From assembly GCA_015064255.1 (NCBI GenBank), contig SVSP01000028.1, forward strand, positions 1 to 34,281: a DNA stretch of 34,281 nucleotides, written 5' to 3'. The DNA is from Oscillospiraceae bacterium. Lineage in GTDB: Bacteria; Bacillota; Clostridia; Oscillospirales; CAG-272. Shown piece by piece: positions 14,787 through 23,636 of this stretch. Made by a program: the position numbers and the translations under genes. The number at the start of each line of letters is the position of its first letter. The first letter of the stretch is position 1. The notes under the pieces are model-generated. The model was not told where the DNA came from. It saw only the letters and a program-made list of their open reading frames with translations, and did not search any database.

Positions 14787-17021
14787 ATGAATAATAATGA
14801 AGTTAAATTATCAGTTAATGATTTGAAAATATCCTTCCGTACAGATGCAGGTAAGGTACAGGCGGTTCGTAACATTTCGTTTGACCTTTATAAAGGCGAA
14901 ACACTTGCGATCGTAGGTGAGTCGGGATCGGGTAAATCGGTTACCTCGAAGGCTGTTATGGGTATCTCGGCAGTAAACGCTATTTACGAAGGCGGAGAGA
15001 TACTTTACGACGGTCAGGATCTTACACGTATTCCCGAAGAAGAAATGCACAAGCTCCGCGGAGATAAGATCGCGATGATCTTCCAGGATCCGCTTTCCTC
15101 TCTTAACCCCATTATGCGTATCGGTAAACAGATCACCGAAGCGATGCTCCTTAAAAATAAAGCTAATCGCAAGGAAGGCCGCACAACATTTAATAAAACA
15201 CTTGCCGAGCTTTCCGGTGTGATGAAAAAGGCGCTTGCCGAAAATAAAAATTCAAGTGTTTCACTTGAGCAGGTTGACGAATACATCAAGACATTCGATA
15301 ACTTCAATATTCAGGCAAATAAGCTTCAAAACAGCTATAACGATGCTCGTACCGCGGCAGAGGAAATGATCGCGATAATCGAAGACTTCCTCTTCCTTGC
15401 CGAAAAGAAGCAGAAGATCGACGTGCTTTCGACTCTTAACCTCGTAAGTCGTAAGATTCACGCAATCAATGATAAATATTTTACTTCGAGATATGCGGAA
15501 AAGCTGAATGCACACATTGCAGATATTGTTAACGTATCCCGTATCGAAAAGAAGAAGGTATCTGCTCTCGACTCGGCAAAAGTCATTGTTACGATGACCT
15601 CTGCGAAAAGACACGCTTCTGCCGAAACAGTTGAGGCTTTAACGGCTATTAAGGAAACCGCAACAGAAATGCTTGCACAGCCTCAGTACAACTTCTTTAG
15701 AATAGGTTACTATATCTATAAGCATCCGGGTGCAGATCTCAGCAAAATGCCTGCTGAGGAAGCTAACGAAATGGCATATAACTTCCTCAACGAAGACTTT
15801 ATGGATTCGTTTATAGCTTTGGAAAAGATAGCTGTTAAGTATTCCATAAACAAAACGTTTGAGAATAAAAAGGCGGCAATCGTTGCGCTTAATAATGCTA
15901 TTAACTTCTTTAATGCGGGCAATTTCAGTGCGAATGATGCGGCAGCACTTTGTAAGAGCGTAAACGCAAGCGTCAGAGCAGCAATCGATCCCCTTGCCGT
16001 CGTAAAGGATAACCTTGCTTATACGTTTGGTGATGCGTTCGAAAGAGAAGTGGAAAAGTATTTCTTCTATATTAAGAACAATCCCAAAGAAGAAGCACGT
16101 TTTGAAAAACAGACTGCAAAGAGAGAAGCTCTTATTGCAAAGGGTAAGACAGTAGATTGGCAGGTAATTCCGAAGTCTGTTATCGAACCCGAAGAACAGA
16201 TAAAAACTATCGTTACCGTTCTTGCAAGAGTAATGAATAAATTTCAGTCGGATATCGAAAACGCCGAAAACGTAGACGTTGATAAGCATTGTCTTGAAAT
16301 AATCGATTATCTTAAGGAAAAGGCATCACAGGTCGTTTATACACTTACCAAGCGTATTGCCAAGGAAAAGGCGATAAAGCTTATGGAAGAGGTTGGTATT
16401 CCCGAAGCAAGAATGCGTTTCAGACAGTATCCGTTTGAATTCTCGGGCGGTATGCGTCAGAGAATAGTTATCGCGATAGCACTTTCTGCTAACCCCGATA
16501 TTCTGATTTGTGACGAGCCTACAACCGCGCTTGACGTTACAATTCAGGCACAGATCCTTGAGCTTATCAACAGACTCAAGAAAGAACGTAACCTTTCGAT
16601 CATCTTCATTACACACGACCTCGGCGTTGTTGCGAATATGGCAGACAGAATCGCGGTTATGTATGCAGGTAAGATAGTAGAGTACGGTACGGCAAATGAG
16701 GTGTTCTATAATCCTCAGCACCCCTATACCTGGGCACTTCTTTCCTCTATGCCCGACCTTGATACCAACGAAAAGCTGGATGCTATCCCCGGAACACCTC
16801 CGAATATGATCTATCCTCCCGTTGGAGATGCGTTTGCGGAAAGAAATAAGTACGCTATGGAAATCGACTTCGAGATGCAGCCGCCTATGTATGAGGTTTC
16901 TCCTACACACTTTGCGGCAACTTGGCTGCTCCACCCGAACGCTCCGAAGGTAGAAATCCCCAAGATCATCACAGAACGTATCAAACGAATGAAAGAAAGA
17001 GGTGGCAACATTGAAGAATAA
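14787..17021 (+). CDS. Oligopeptide ABC transporter ATPase (OppD) with ~390-residue insert
   Basis: Walker A GESGSGKS is at residues 44-51, the Q-loop glutamine is Q100 (IFQDPLSSLNP), the signature FSGGMRQR has its serine at 553, Walker B ends in D576-E577, and the switch histidine is H610. Normal spacing from Q-loop to signature is about 60 residues; here it is about 450. The extra segment, roughly residues 120-515, is helical and charged and contains no motif I can name. All catalytic motifs are intact, so the ATPase should work. The C-terminal end PGTPPNMIYPPVG is the usual OppD oligopeptide-transporter tail, though the Cys cluster often seen there is missing. The stop overlaps the start of OppF. 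Confidence 0.92.
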   Translation: MNNNEVKLSVNDLKISFRTDAGKVQAVRNISFDLYKGETLAIVGESGSGKSVTSKAVMGISAVNAIYEGGEILYDGQDLTRIPEEEMHKLRGDKIAMIFQDPLSSLNPIMRIGKQITEAMLLKNKANRKEGRTTFNKTLAELSGVMKKALAENKNSSVSLEQVDEYIKTFDNFNIQANKLQNSYNDARTAAEEMIAIIEDFLFLAEKKQKIDVLSTLNLVSRKIHAINDKYFTSRYAEKLNAHIADIVNVSRIEKKKVSALDSAKVIVTMTSAKRHASAETVEALTAIKETATEMLAQPQYNFFRIGYYIYKHPGADLSKMPAEEANEMAYNFLNEDFMDSFIALEKIAVKYSINKTFENKKAAIVALNNAINFFNAGNFSANDAAALCKSVNASVRAAIDPLAVVKDNLAYTFGDAFEREVEKYFFYIKNNPKEEARFEKQTAKREALIAKGKTVDWQVIPKSVIEPEEQIKTIVTVLARVMNKFQSDIENAENVDVDKHCLEIIDYLKEKASQVVYTLTKRIAKEKAIKLMEEVGIPEARMRFRQYPFEFSGGMRQRIVIAIALSANPDILICDEPTTALDVTIQAQILELINRLKKERNLSIIFITHDLGVVANMADRIAVMYAGKIVEYGTANEVFYNPQHPYTWALLSSMPDLDTNEKLDAIPGTPPNMIYPPVGDAFAERNKYAMEIDFEMQPPMYEVSPTHFAATWLLHPNAPKVEIPKIITERIKRMKERGGNIEE

Positions 17022-18216
17022 TAACGAAGTACTTCTTAAAGTGGACCATCTTTGTCAGTATTTCCGTTTGGGACGCAAAGATCTCAAAGCGGTTGATGAC
17101 GTAAGCTTTGAGGTTAGAAAAGGCGAAACCTTCGGTCTTGTTGGCGAATCCGGATGCGGTAAGACTACAACGGGACGCTCTATAATCAAGCTCTATAACA
17201 TTACCTCGGGTAACGTATATTTTAAAGGTCAGAGAATAGGTGCGGGAACAAGATCCTACAAGGATGCTATCAAGCAGGCTAAGAAGGAACTTACTGCCGG
17301 AAAGATCACTAAGGAAGAGTGCGAAGCTATCATCGCCAAAAACAGAACGCTTATCCGCGATGCAAAATCCGATAATAAAGAAGTTGACAGACAGTATTCC
17401 GCATCTCTCGTAAAGAATTTGGAAGAAGAATACGCTGTAAAGTTTGAAAAGGCAAACGGAGAAGAAGAGCTTAAGGCGCTTAAAAAAGAATATAATAACA
17501 GACTTCGCGTTGCTAAGAAATCCAAACTGATCACACAGATCCAGATGATCTTCCAGGACCCTATTGCATCACTTGATCCCCGTATGACTGTTCGCGATAT
17601 TATCGCAGAAGGTCTTATTATCAACGGTATTACCGATAAGGATTACATAAACGAAAAGGTTTATGAAATTCTTGAAACAGTCGGTCTTGTACGTGAGCAC
17701 GCAGATCGCTATCCGCACGAATTCTCGGGTGGTCAGCGTCAGCGTATCGGTATAGCAAGAGCTGTCATTATGCAGCCTGAAATGATCATCGCAGACGAGC
17801 CTATCTCTGCACTTGACGTGTCGATTCAGGCACAGGTCATCAACCTTCTTAACGACCTCAGAGAACGCAATAACCTTACGGTTCTCTTCATAGCACACGA
17901 CCTTTCGGTTGTTAAATACTTCTCGGACAGAATCGGTGTTATGTACTTCGGTAAGATGGTAGAGCTTGCGGATTCAGATGAACTCTTCAAGCATCCGCTT
18001 CATCCGTATACAAAATCGCTCCTTTCTGCAATTCCGCTTCCCGACCCGATATACGAAAAGCAGCGTACGAGAATTACCTATAATCCTCTTGCCGAACACG
18101 ATTATTCGGTGGATATGCCTTCTTTCCGTGAGATATCTCCCGGACACTTCGTGCACTGTAACGACGCGGAAGAAGCAAAGTATAAGCAGATTGTGAATGA
18201 CGAAACGGACGGTTAA
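17011..18216 (+). CDS. Oligopeptide ABC transporter ATPase (OppF) with ~90-residue insert
   Basis: I choose TTG 17011 because AGAGGTGG lies 6 nt before it; a GTG at 17002 is possible but has a poorer site. Walker A GESGCGKT starts at residue 45, the Q-loop glutamine is near residue 182, and the signature FSGGQRQR has its serine near 239. Walker B IIADEP and the switch H follow. About 90 residues rich in Lys and Glu ([20 protein letters not shown] onward) are inserted between Walker A and the Q-loop, likely as a coiled-coil hairpin. The start lies 11 nt inside the end of oppD, indicating coupled translation. It forms a heterodimer with OppD. Confidence 0.9.
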   Translation: MKNNNEVLLKVDHLCQYFRLGRKDLKAVDDVSFEVRKGETFGLVGESGCGKTTTGRSIIKLYNITSGNVYFKGQRIGAGTRSYKDAIKQAKKELTAGKITKEECEAIIAKNRTLIRDAKSDNKEVDRQYSASLVKNLEEEYAVKFEKANGEEELKALKKEYNNRLRVAKKSKLITQIQMIFQDPIASLDPRMTVRDIIAEGLIINGITDKDYINEKVYEILETVGLVREHADRYPHEFSGGQRQRIGIARAVIMQPEMIIADEPISALDVSIQAQVINLLNDLRERNNLTVLFIAHDLSVVKYFSDRIGVMYFGKMVELADSDELFKHPLHPYTKSLLSAIPLPDPIYEKQRTRITYNPLAEHDYSVDMPSFREISPGHFVHCNDAEEAKYKQIVNDETDG

Positions 18217-18222
18217 AGCAAA

Positions 18223-18645
18223 GTGAAAGACGAAAACAAAGCGTTATTAATAAAATATGCCATTTGTTTTGGCGTTGCTTCTGCTATAACATTTATCGTT
18301 TTTTGGATAAAAGGATTCTTTACAGATACACTTTCTGTGAATATTCAGATTTTATCGGACGGATTTTTTGTTTCGGGAATTTTGCTGACAATGTTCGCCG
18401 GAATGCTGTACGTTAGCGGTGAAGGCGCGCTGATAGGTATAAGCTTTGTGCTTAGAAACATAGTGCTTGCATTTATTCCTATGGGTAGAAAACACCATGA
18501 GTTTTATGCAGAGTATCGCGAACGCAAGCTTAAAGCTATGAAAAAATCAAGCGATCACTGTATTCTTATGACAGGACTTTTCTTCCTTCTTATCGGAGTG
18601 ATCCTCACGGTCATTTGGTACGCAAATTTCTATAACACAAAATAA
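18223..18645 (+). CDS. DUF3899-family membrane protein
   Basis: A 140-residue protein with four hydrophobic segments, near 11-30, 45-65, 70-88 and 115-134. The pattern SDGFFVSGILLTMFAGMLYV, a basic loop GRKHHEFYAEYRERKLKAMK and a final membrane helix fit DUF3899. Function is unknown. The start is GTG, 6 nt after the OppF stop, so it is the last gene of the transporter operon. A strong terminator follows. Confidence 0.75.
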   Translation: MKDENKALLIKYAICFGVASAITFIVFWIKGFFTDTLSVNIQILSDGFFVSGILLTMFAGMLYVSGEGALIGISFVLRNIVLAFIPMGRKHHEFYAEYRERKLKAMKKSSDHCILMTGLFFLLIGVILTVIWYANFYNTK

Positions 18646-18667
18646 CTTTTTAATAAAATCAGAATGT

Positions 18668-18697
18668 AAGGCACACTTCTTCAAAGAGGTGTGCCTT
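18668..18697 (+). terminator. Terminator of the Opp operon
   Basis: AAGGCACACTTCT pairs with AGAGGTGTGCCTT (one G-U) around TCAA. AGTTTTATTTTTG follows. Confidence 0.85.
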
Positions 18698-18756
18698 AGT
18701 TTTATTTTTGTTTTTTCAAACGAGCAAGAAAAATACACAAAATACGAGCCAACATA

Positions 18757-18785
18757 TTGATTTATTTTGTAATATGTGATATAAT
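18757..18785 (+). promoter_or_regulatory. Promoter of the first YD-repeat lipoprotein
   Basis: TTGATT (18757-18762), 17 nt ending in TGA, TATAAT (18780-18785). Confidence 0.7.
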
Positions 18786-18897
18786 TTAAAAAAATACAAA
18801 ATTTTTTTATTTTCGATGATGCAAAATCGAAATTTTAGCGTCTATATATATGAAAGGTAAAATAAATTTTGTGAAATTCGTTTAGGAGGAAAAAATT

Positions 18898-20100
18898 ATG
18901 AAGAAAATTATATCCATACTGCTTCTTGTATGCTTTGCGATCGGATGTCTTACTTCGTGCAGTAATATGAAGTACGAAAAAGCGTTGGAACTTATCGAAA
19001 ATGGTGAGTATGAAGAGGCGTACGCGATATTTGAAGAGCTTGGCGATTATAAGGATTCCAAAGAACAAATTAAGCAATTGAATTATAATCAGGCTATTGA
19101 TTTTATTGAAGAAGGAAAATACGAAGAAGCGTATTCTATCTTCAAAAATCTTGGTAATTCTGATATGTGCGATAAATTTTATTACGTTCCTGTTCATATA
19201 GAATATACATCAGGAAACAATAAGATTTCTCATGATTTTTATTATAATGAAAACAACATTTTAAGTCAGTCACTTGAATTTGAAGATTTTGAAACTGATT
19301 CGTACAATCGAAATACGGTTAATGATTACGAGTATGATGCGAACGGTAACTTGATAAAATGGATTATAACGAACTATAAAGAAGAAAAGAGTGTATATGA
19401 ATACTCGTATGATACTAAAGGTAATTTGCTGAATAAAACATTTACAAGCGGGGATGGCTATAGGCGGACCGTAGAGTATACATACGATGAAAACGGAAGG
19501 TTAATCAAAGAATATAATGTACCTGGCAGTACTTTAGAATATGCCTACGATTCAAACAATAATTTAATAAAGAAAATCTATACATATCTTCCGGAGGGTG
19601 ACCAACAAATTAATGACTATACTTATGATAAAAATGGAAATCTGATCAAAGACATTCATACCTCTTACGGCATTAATAAACATATCATTGATTATACTTA
19701 TGATGCAAATGACAATTTGATTAAAAAAGTCTTTATTCATCCCGACGGAATGGAATATATCAACGAATATATTTACGATGCAAAAGGAAATTTGATTAAG
19801 GAAGTTTATTATGAGTCAAGCAGGAGTAACAATAGATATGTTACTGACTATACCTACGATGAAAATAATAACCTGATTAAGTTAATTTACAAGTGGAATG
19901 TTACCCGTATAGAGGAATGGACATACGATGAAAACGGTAATATTACAAATTACGTTAATACTGCCAACGATAAAATAGTAGAGTCAACCGAATACTCATA
20001 CAAACTCGTTTATATCCCGTACGATTGGGAAGAAATCTCCGATGCAACAAAGGATATACTTGCCGAAAAACTTGGTACAAGATTAGAAAATCTCGGTTGA
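18898..20100 (+). CDS. YD-repeat (RHS-type) lipoprotein, paralogue 1
   Basis: A 400-residue lipoprotein. The signal MKKIISILLLVCFAIGCL ends in TSC near residue 21. Two TPR-like helical units follow, with pattern ALELIENGEYEEAYAIFEEL then AIDFIEEGKYEEAYSIFKNL. After these come about nine YD-type repeats with consensus YTYDENGNLIK, the repeat seen in RHS and wall-associated proteins, where it builds a beta barrel or spiral. It lacks the hypervariable toxin tail of full RHS proteins and ends in YKLVYIPYDWEE, so it is a short surface protein, not an obvious polymorphic toxin. TAGGAGG gives a strong ribosome site. The next gene is a paralogue 61 nt downstream, with no terminator between. Confidence 0.85.
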   Translation: MKKIISILLLVCFAIGCLTSCSNMKYEKALELIENGEYEEAYAIFEELGDYKDSKEQIKQLNYNQAIDFIEEGKYEEAYSIFKNLGNSDMCDKFYYVPVHIEYTSGNNKISHDFYYNENNILSQSLEFEDFETDSYNRNTVNDYEYDANGNLIKWIITNYKEEKSVYEYSYDTKGNLLNKTFTSGDGYRRTVEYTYDENGRLIKEYNVPGSTLEYAYDSNNNLIKKIYTYLPEGDQQINDYTYDKNGNLIKDIHTSYGINKHIIDYTYDANDNLIKKVFIHPDGMEYINEYIYDAKGNLIKEVYYESSRSNNRYVTDYTYDENNNLIKLIYKWNVTRIEEWTYDENGNITNYVNTANDKIVESTEYSYKLVYIPYDWEEISDATKDILAEKLGTRLENLG

Positions 20101-20161
20101 TCTCGTATCAACATAAAATAACGTTATAAAATACAAAAATAACACTCGGGAGGTAAAAATT

Positions 20162-21250
20162 ATGAAGAAAATTATATCCATACTGCTTCTTGCGACTGTG
20201 CTAATCGGATGTCTTGCGTCTTGCAGTGATATAAAATATAACAGAGCCCTTAGTCTCATCGAAAAGGGCGAATACGAAAAAGCGTACGCGATATTTGAAG
20301 AGCTTGGCGATGATGAAATGTGCGCGAAATTCCATTACGTGCCCGTAAGTGTAAAAAATAGCACAGCAGGCGGTACGAAATATTCATATGAATATTTTGA
20401 ATACAACGAAAACGGTCTTTTGAGTAAAATCACTTACGGCGATTCGGGTATCTGTGTCGAATTTCTCTATGACGAAAACGGAAATTTCGTTAGAGAGATC
20501 ACAAACAATAACGGCGTAAAATCTTTCGAGAGTTACTTTTATGATGAAAACGGAAATATGATAAAAACAGTTTCCATAGGTGCAAGTGATGAAGTGCGCT
20601 ACTCCGAATATACATATAACTCTGACAACAATAAGACAAAAAGCCAGTCTTTTGACAGCGAGGGAAATCCCGGCGGAAAAATCGAATGGCTGTACGACGA
20701 TAAAGGAAATATGGTCAAGAGAATTTATGACGCAAATAATAATTACAGCGTTATGGATTTCACCTACGACGAAAAGGGTAATATGACCGGCAGATTTGAC
20801 ACGAGTGATACCTCGAATTCTTCGTATGAATATGTTTACGATGATGATGGTAAAAAGATCAAGGAGATATTTGTAATTGAAGAGGGAAAAGAAACGGTTA
20901 CTGAATATCTGTATGATGATAACGGCAATCTGATCAAGACTTTCGAAGATGCGTATCACGCAATGCTAAATGATAGTGTGGAATATTATTATGACGATAA
21001 TAACAGACTTGTTAAACGAGTTTGCAAAGATCATATCGGAAAACCGTACGGAACAGACGTGTGGACTTACGATGAAAAGGGAAATATGATAAAACACAGC
21101 AACGACAACGGACAAATCGTTGAATATGAATACAAGCTTGTCTATATTCCGTACGATCTCGAAGATCTTTACTCTGCCACAAGAGAAATGCTTTCTCAAA
21201 ATCTTGGCAAAAATTTCGAATATCTTTATCAAAAGAAACTGTATATGTAA
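20162..21250 (+). CDS. YD-repeat (RHS-type) lipoprotein, paralogue 2
   Basis: A 362-residue paralogue of the preceding gene. The first 30 bases of the two genes are identical, and GCGTACGCGATATTTGAAGA also recurs in both. It has the same signal peptide style (LLATVLIGCLASC), only one TPR-like unit instead of two, about ten YD repeats (for example LYDENGNFVREI, FYDENGNMIKTV, YDDNGNLIKTF) and the same ending YKLVYIPYDLED. The pair therefore arose by tandem duplication followed by loss or gain of one helical unit. It is probably cotranscribed with paralogue 1, since a GGGAGG site is present but no promoter is evident. Confidence 0.85.
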   Translation: MKKIISILLLATVLIGCLASCSDIKYNRALSLIEKGEYEKAYAIFEELGDDEMCAKFHYVPVSVKNSTAGGTKYSYEYFEYNENGLLSKITYGDSGICVEFLYDENGNFVREITNNNGVKSFESYFYDENGNMIKTVSIGASDEVRYSEYTYNSDNNKTKSQSFDSEGNPGGKIEWLYDDKGNMVKRIYDANNNYSVMDFTYDEKGNMTGRFDTSDTSNSSYEYVYDDDGKKIKEIFVIEEGKETVTEYLYDDNGNLIKTFEDAYHAMLNDSVEYYYDDNNRLVKRVCKDHIGKPYGTDVWTYDEKGNMIKHSNDNGQIVEYEYKLVYIPYDLEDLYSATREMLSQNLGKNFEYLYQKKLYM

Positions 21251-21280
21251 AAATGATCGGTAAAAATGTGATCTGAATAA

Positions 21281-21314
21281 AAAACAGCGAAGTAGTAATC
21301 CACTTCGCTGTTTT
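21281..21314. terminator. Bidirectional terminator between convergent genes
   Basis: AAAACAGCGAAGT pairs perfectly with ACTTCGCTGTTTT around AGTAATCC. A-rich on the left and T-rich on the right, it can serve both the lipoprotein gene and the minus-strand regulator. Confidence 0.85.
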
Positions 21315-21331
21315 GCGTTATAAGCCTTGAA

Positions 21332-22213
21332 TCAGTATTTGCGGTTTCTGTGTGAGAAAGGGGTTTTGCCTTTTAAGGTTTTATATACCATTATGAAATA
21401 GGAAATATTATTGTAACCGCATTCGAGTGCAATTTCCGTAACGCTTAAGTCTGTCGTCATAAGAAGACGCTCGGCGTTGTTTATACGGACCTCGTTGAGG
21501 TATTCCTTGAAGCTTTTCTGCGTTATACGCTTGAAGCTTCGTGAAAAATAACTGTAACTCATATTTACATTCTCTGCACAGCTTTGCGCGGTGATCGGCT
21601 CGGAATATCTGCGGTTTACCTCTTTTATTGCCTTGTATATCTGTTCGGCTGCGCTGTCGTTTGCATATAAAGACTCGCCCGTCTGCTGCTCACGGTAAAT
21701 AATATCGCGAAGTACGGCAAGAATGACTTCCGCCGCAGAAAGCTTGAGCGCAAGGTCAAGACATACTCCCGTGCTTTCAAGTGTTTTTGTCATTCTTTCA
21801 AATGACAAATATATGTCACTTTTACAAAGCTCATCCGAGCTCCAATGAGTTTTTGAATTTTCGCCCGACAACACAAAACGCATAACGTAACCGAGAGCGC
21901 TGTCCTTTGAAGCAAGATCGAATATAAGCGAGGGCTTGACCTTTAGCACGTAGTATCGGTTGTGTTCGCTTTCGCACGCGATGATACTGTGTATCGTGTT
22001 TGATCTGAATAGCATCATATCACCTTCACGGACAAAATATTCTCGGTCACCCGCAAACATACGAAAGCTTCCGCTTTCGACGAAAATTATCTCAATTGCT
22101 TCGTGTATGTGAGCTCTTGTTCCAAAGGCGTGCGGCTCAATATCGAGAGGAAAAAACTCCATTCCGTCTTCTGTCAGCGCTTTTGGTTCGACTTCTATTG
22201 AATAATTTCTCAT
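21332..22213 (-). CDS. AraC-family transcriptional regulator
   Basis: A 293-residue regulator. An N-terminal cupin (RAHIHEAIEIIFVESGSFRM, then FVREGDMMLFRSNTIHSI) likely binds a sugar or related effector. The C-terminal AraC domain has both helix-turn-helix units: QSCAENVNMSYSYFSRSFKR and SVTEIALECGYNNISYFIMV. The last residues TLKGKTPFSHRNRKY are the usual AraC tail with the common P at the end of the last helix. It is transcribed divergently from the sialidase-like lipoprotein gene, with 173 nt between the two starts, so it likely controls that gene and the oxidoreductases behind it. Confidence 0.93.
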   Translation of the reverse strand: MRNYSIEVEPKALTEDGMEFFPLDIEPHAFGTRAHIHEAIEIIFVESGSFRMFAGDREYFVREGDMMLFRSNTIHSIIACESEHNRYYVLKVKPSLIFDLASKDSALGYVMRFVLSGENSKTHWSSDELCKSDIYLSFERMTKTLESTGVCLDLALKLSAAEVILAVLRDIIYREQQTGESLYANDSAAEQIYKAIKEVNRRYSEPITAQSCAENVNMSYSYFSRSFKRITQKSFKEYLNEVRINNAERLLMTTDLSVTEIALECGYNNISYFIMVYKTLKGKTPFSHRNRKY

Positions 22214-22386
22214 TTTATTTATCCCTTTTGATTTTATAAAAAATAAGCTAAGACAAATTTTTGATATTTTTGAACAAAACTATTATAGCATAAGATTCTG
22301 AAAAATGCTACTATTATTTTAGAAAAATATTTTATAAAGATATATAATTTTGTTTGTGTGAAACGAAAGGTTGGGTAAATCGTATT
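22214..22386. promoter_or_regulatory. Divergent promoter region of the AraC-regulated locus
   Basis: The gap is very AT-rich. On the minus strand, TATAAT occurs at 22282-22287 with a poor -35. On the plus strand TATATA near 22341 has a poor TTTAGA -35. Weak -35 boxes on both sides fit dependence on an activator such as the adjacent AraC protein. No clear direct repeat could be fixed by eye. Confidence 0.45.
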
Positions 22387-23571
22387 ATGAAAAAGTTTTT
22401 GAAAATTCTTCTTGTTTCCGTTATGATGCTTGCCGCTGTATTACCGCTTGGATCGTGCGGAGAAAAGGATAAAACGACTCCGATGAGTGTTAAATTTGAA
22501 ACACTTCTTACATCCACGATAATGGAAGCACCTAAAAATACTTGGGGTCTTGGAATAGGATACCCTACCGTGATAGAGCTTCAGCACAGTAGTGAAAATA
22601 ACGGAAAGCTTATCGCTTCCTTTGAGATCGCAGACAGCGGACTTCGTACAGGCAAGCCTACAAGCTTTCGTATTATGGAAAGCGTTGACGGCGGCGAGAA
22701 CTGGACTCAGATAAGCGAAGCTACCGAATCCTTTGATAAGAGCATAGAAGCCTGCTGGAATCCGAATCTTTTTGAGCTTCCCGAAGCGTTTGGCGGTATG
22801 CCCGAAGGTACGCTTCTTCTTGCGGGTTGCTCGATAGATCCGGGACAAAAGGAAAAATCTCATATATCCATTTGGAAAAGCCTTGACTGCGGTAAAACTT
22901 GGGAACAGTTTACTGTGATCGATGAAGGCGGCGGAGTTGGAGAAGGTGTTTGGGAGCCTTATCTTTATTACGAAGACGGATATCTCTACTGCTTCTATTC
23001 TGATGACTCGGGAAAGGATCACGACCAGACAGTAGTTTATAAAAGATCGAGTGACTGCGTAAACTGGGAAGATCAGGTAGAGGTTGTCGCGGCAGATAAG
23101 TTTGCTTACCGTCCCGGAATGGGTGTTATAACCAAGATGGGTAACGGAAAATATTTCATTGTTTACGAAATTTTCGGTGATTGGGAAGGATGCCCGATAT
23201 ATTACAAAATAACAGACGATATAACGAAATGGGATGCTTCCGACGTAGGTGAGCCGCTTACGGCAGGCACATATACGATGGGCTCTGCGCCGTGGTGCGC
23301 TTGGTCGCCTGTCGGAGGTGAATGCGGTACGCTTATAGTGACGGCAAAATACGGCAGTGAAACACCTAACAAGATACTTGTGAGCAACGATTACGGAAAA
23401 TCGTTTAACGTTATTGAAAATCCGCTTCCTCACTCTGCAGACAACGGACTCGGATATAGCGCGTCACTCTTCTTCTCGTCCGACGGAGCAACGCTTTTCT
23501 ATGCAAACAACGTAGATGGCAAGGGCGGAAAGTCAAAGATAGCATTTGCTAAGATAAAATTATACGAGTAA
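22387..23571 (+). CDS. Sialidase/BNR-repeat-like lipoprotein
   Basis: I start at ATG 22387 because it yields a proper lipoprotein signal (MKKFLKILLVSVMMLAAVLP then LGSC); an upstream TTG at 22354 would lengthen it by 11 residues and spoil the signal. Asp-box motifs S-x-D-x-G-x-x-W/F occur at residues 99 (SVDGGENW), 165 (SLDCGKTW) and 333 (SNDYGKSF), with a degenerate one near 222. These mark a six-bladed sialidase-type propeller. The Arg triad and Tyr/Glu pair of true GH33 sialidases cannot be confirmed by eye, so it may act on another glycan or be a binding protein. It lies at the outer face of the membrane and is divergent from the AraC gene. Confidence 0.78.
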   Translation: MKKFLKILLVSVMMLAAVLPLGSCGEKDKTTPMSVKFETLLTSTIMEAPKNTWGLGIGYPTVIELQHSSENNGKLIASFEIADSGLRTGKPTSFRIMESVDGGENWTQISEATESFDKSIEACWNPNLFELPEAFGGMPEGTLLLAGCSIDPGQKEKSHISIWKSLDCGKTWEQFTVIDEGGGVGEGVWEPYLYYEDGYLYCFYSDDSGKDHDQTVVYKRSSDCVNWEDQVEVVAADKFAYRPGMGVITKMGNGKYFIVYEIFGDWEGCPIYYKITDDITKWDASDVGEPLTAGTYTMGSAPWCAWSPVGGECGTLIVTAKYGSETPNKILVSNDYGKSFNVIENPLPHSADNGLGYSASLFFSSDGATLFYANNVDGKGGKSKIAFAKIKLYE

Positions 23572-23576
23572 ATTAT

Positions 23577-23600
23577 ATGTGGCTTTAATTTCAGCTACAT
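23577..23600 (+). terminator. Weak hairpin after the sialidase-like gene
   Basis: ATGTGGCT pairs with AGCTACAT (one G-U) around TTAATTTC, but A-rich and not T-rich sequence follows. Read-through into the oxidoreductases is likely. Confidence 0.4.
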
Positions 23601-23636
23601 AAAATATAAAATGTTCAGATGAAAGGAAATATTATT

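Noticed and set aside
9256-17021. Long minus-strand open frames opposite the Opp genes (for example 10291-11391, 15639-16289)
   Set aside because: They are antisense shadows of strongly codon-biased real genes, without ribosome sites or family motifs.
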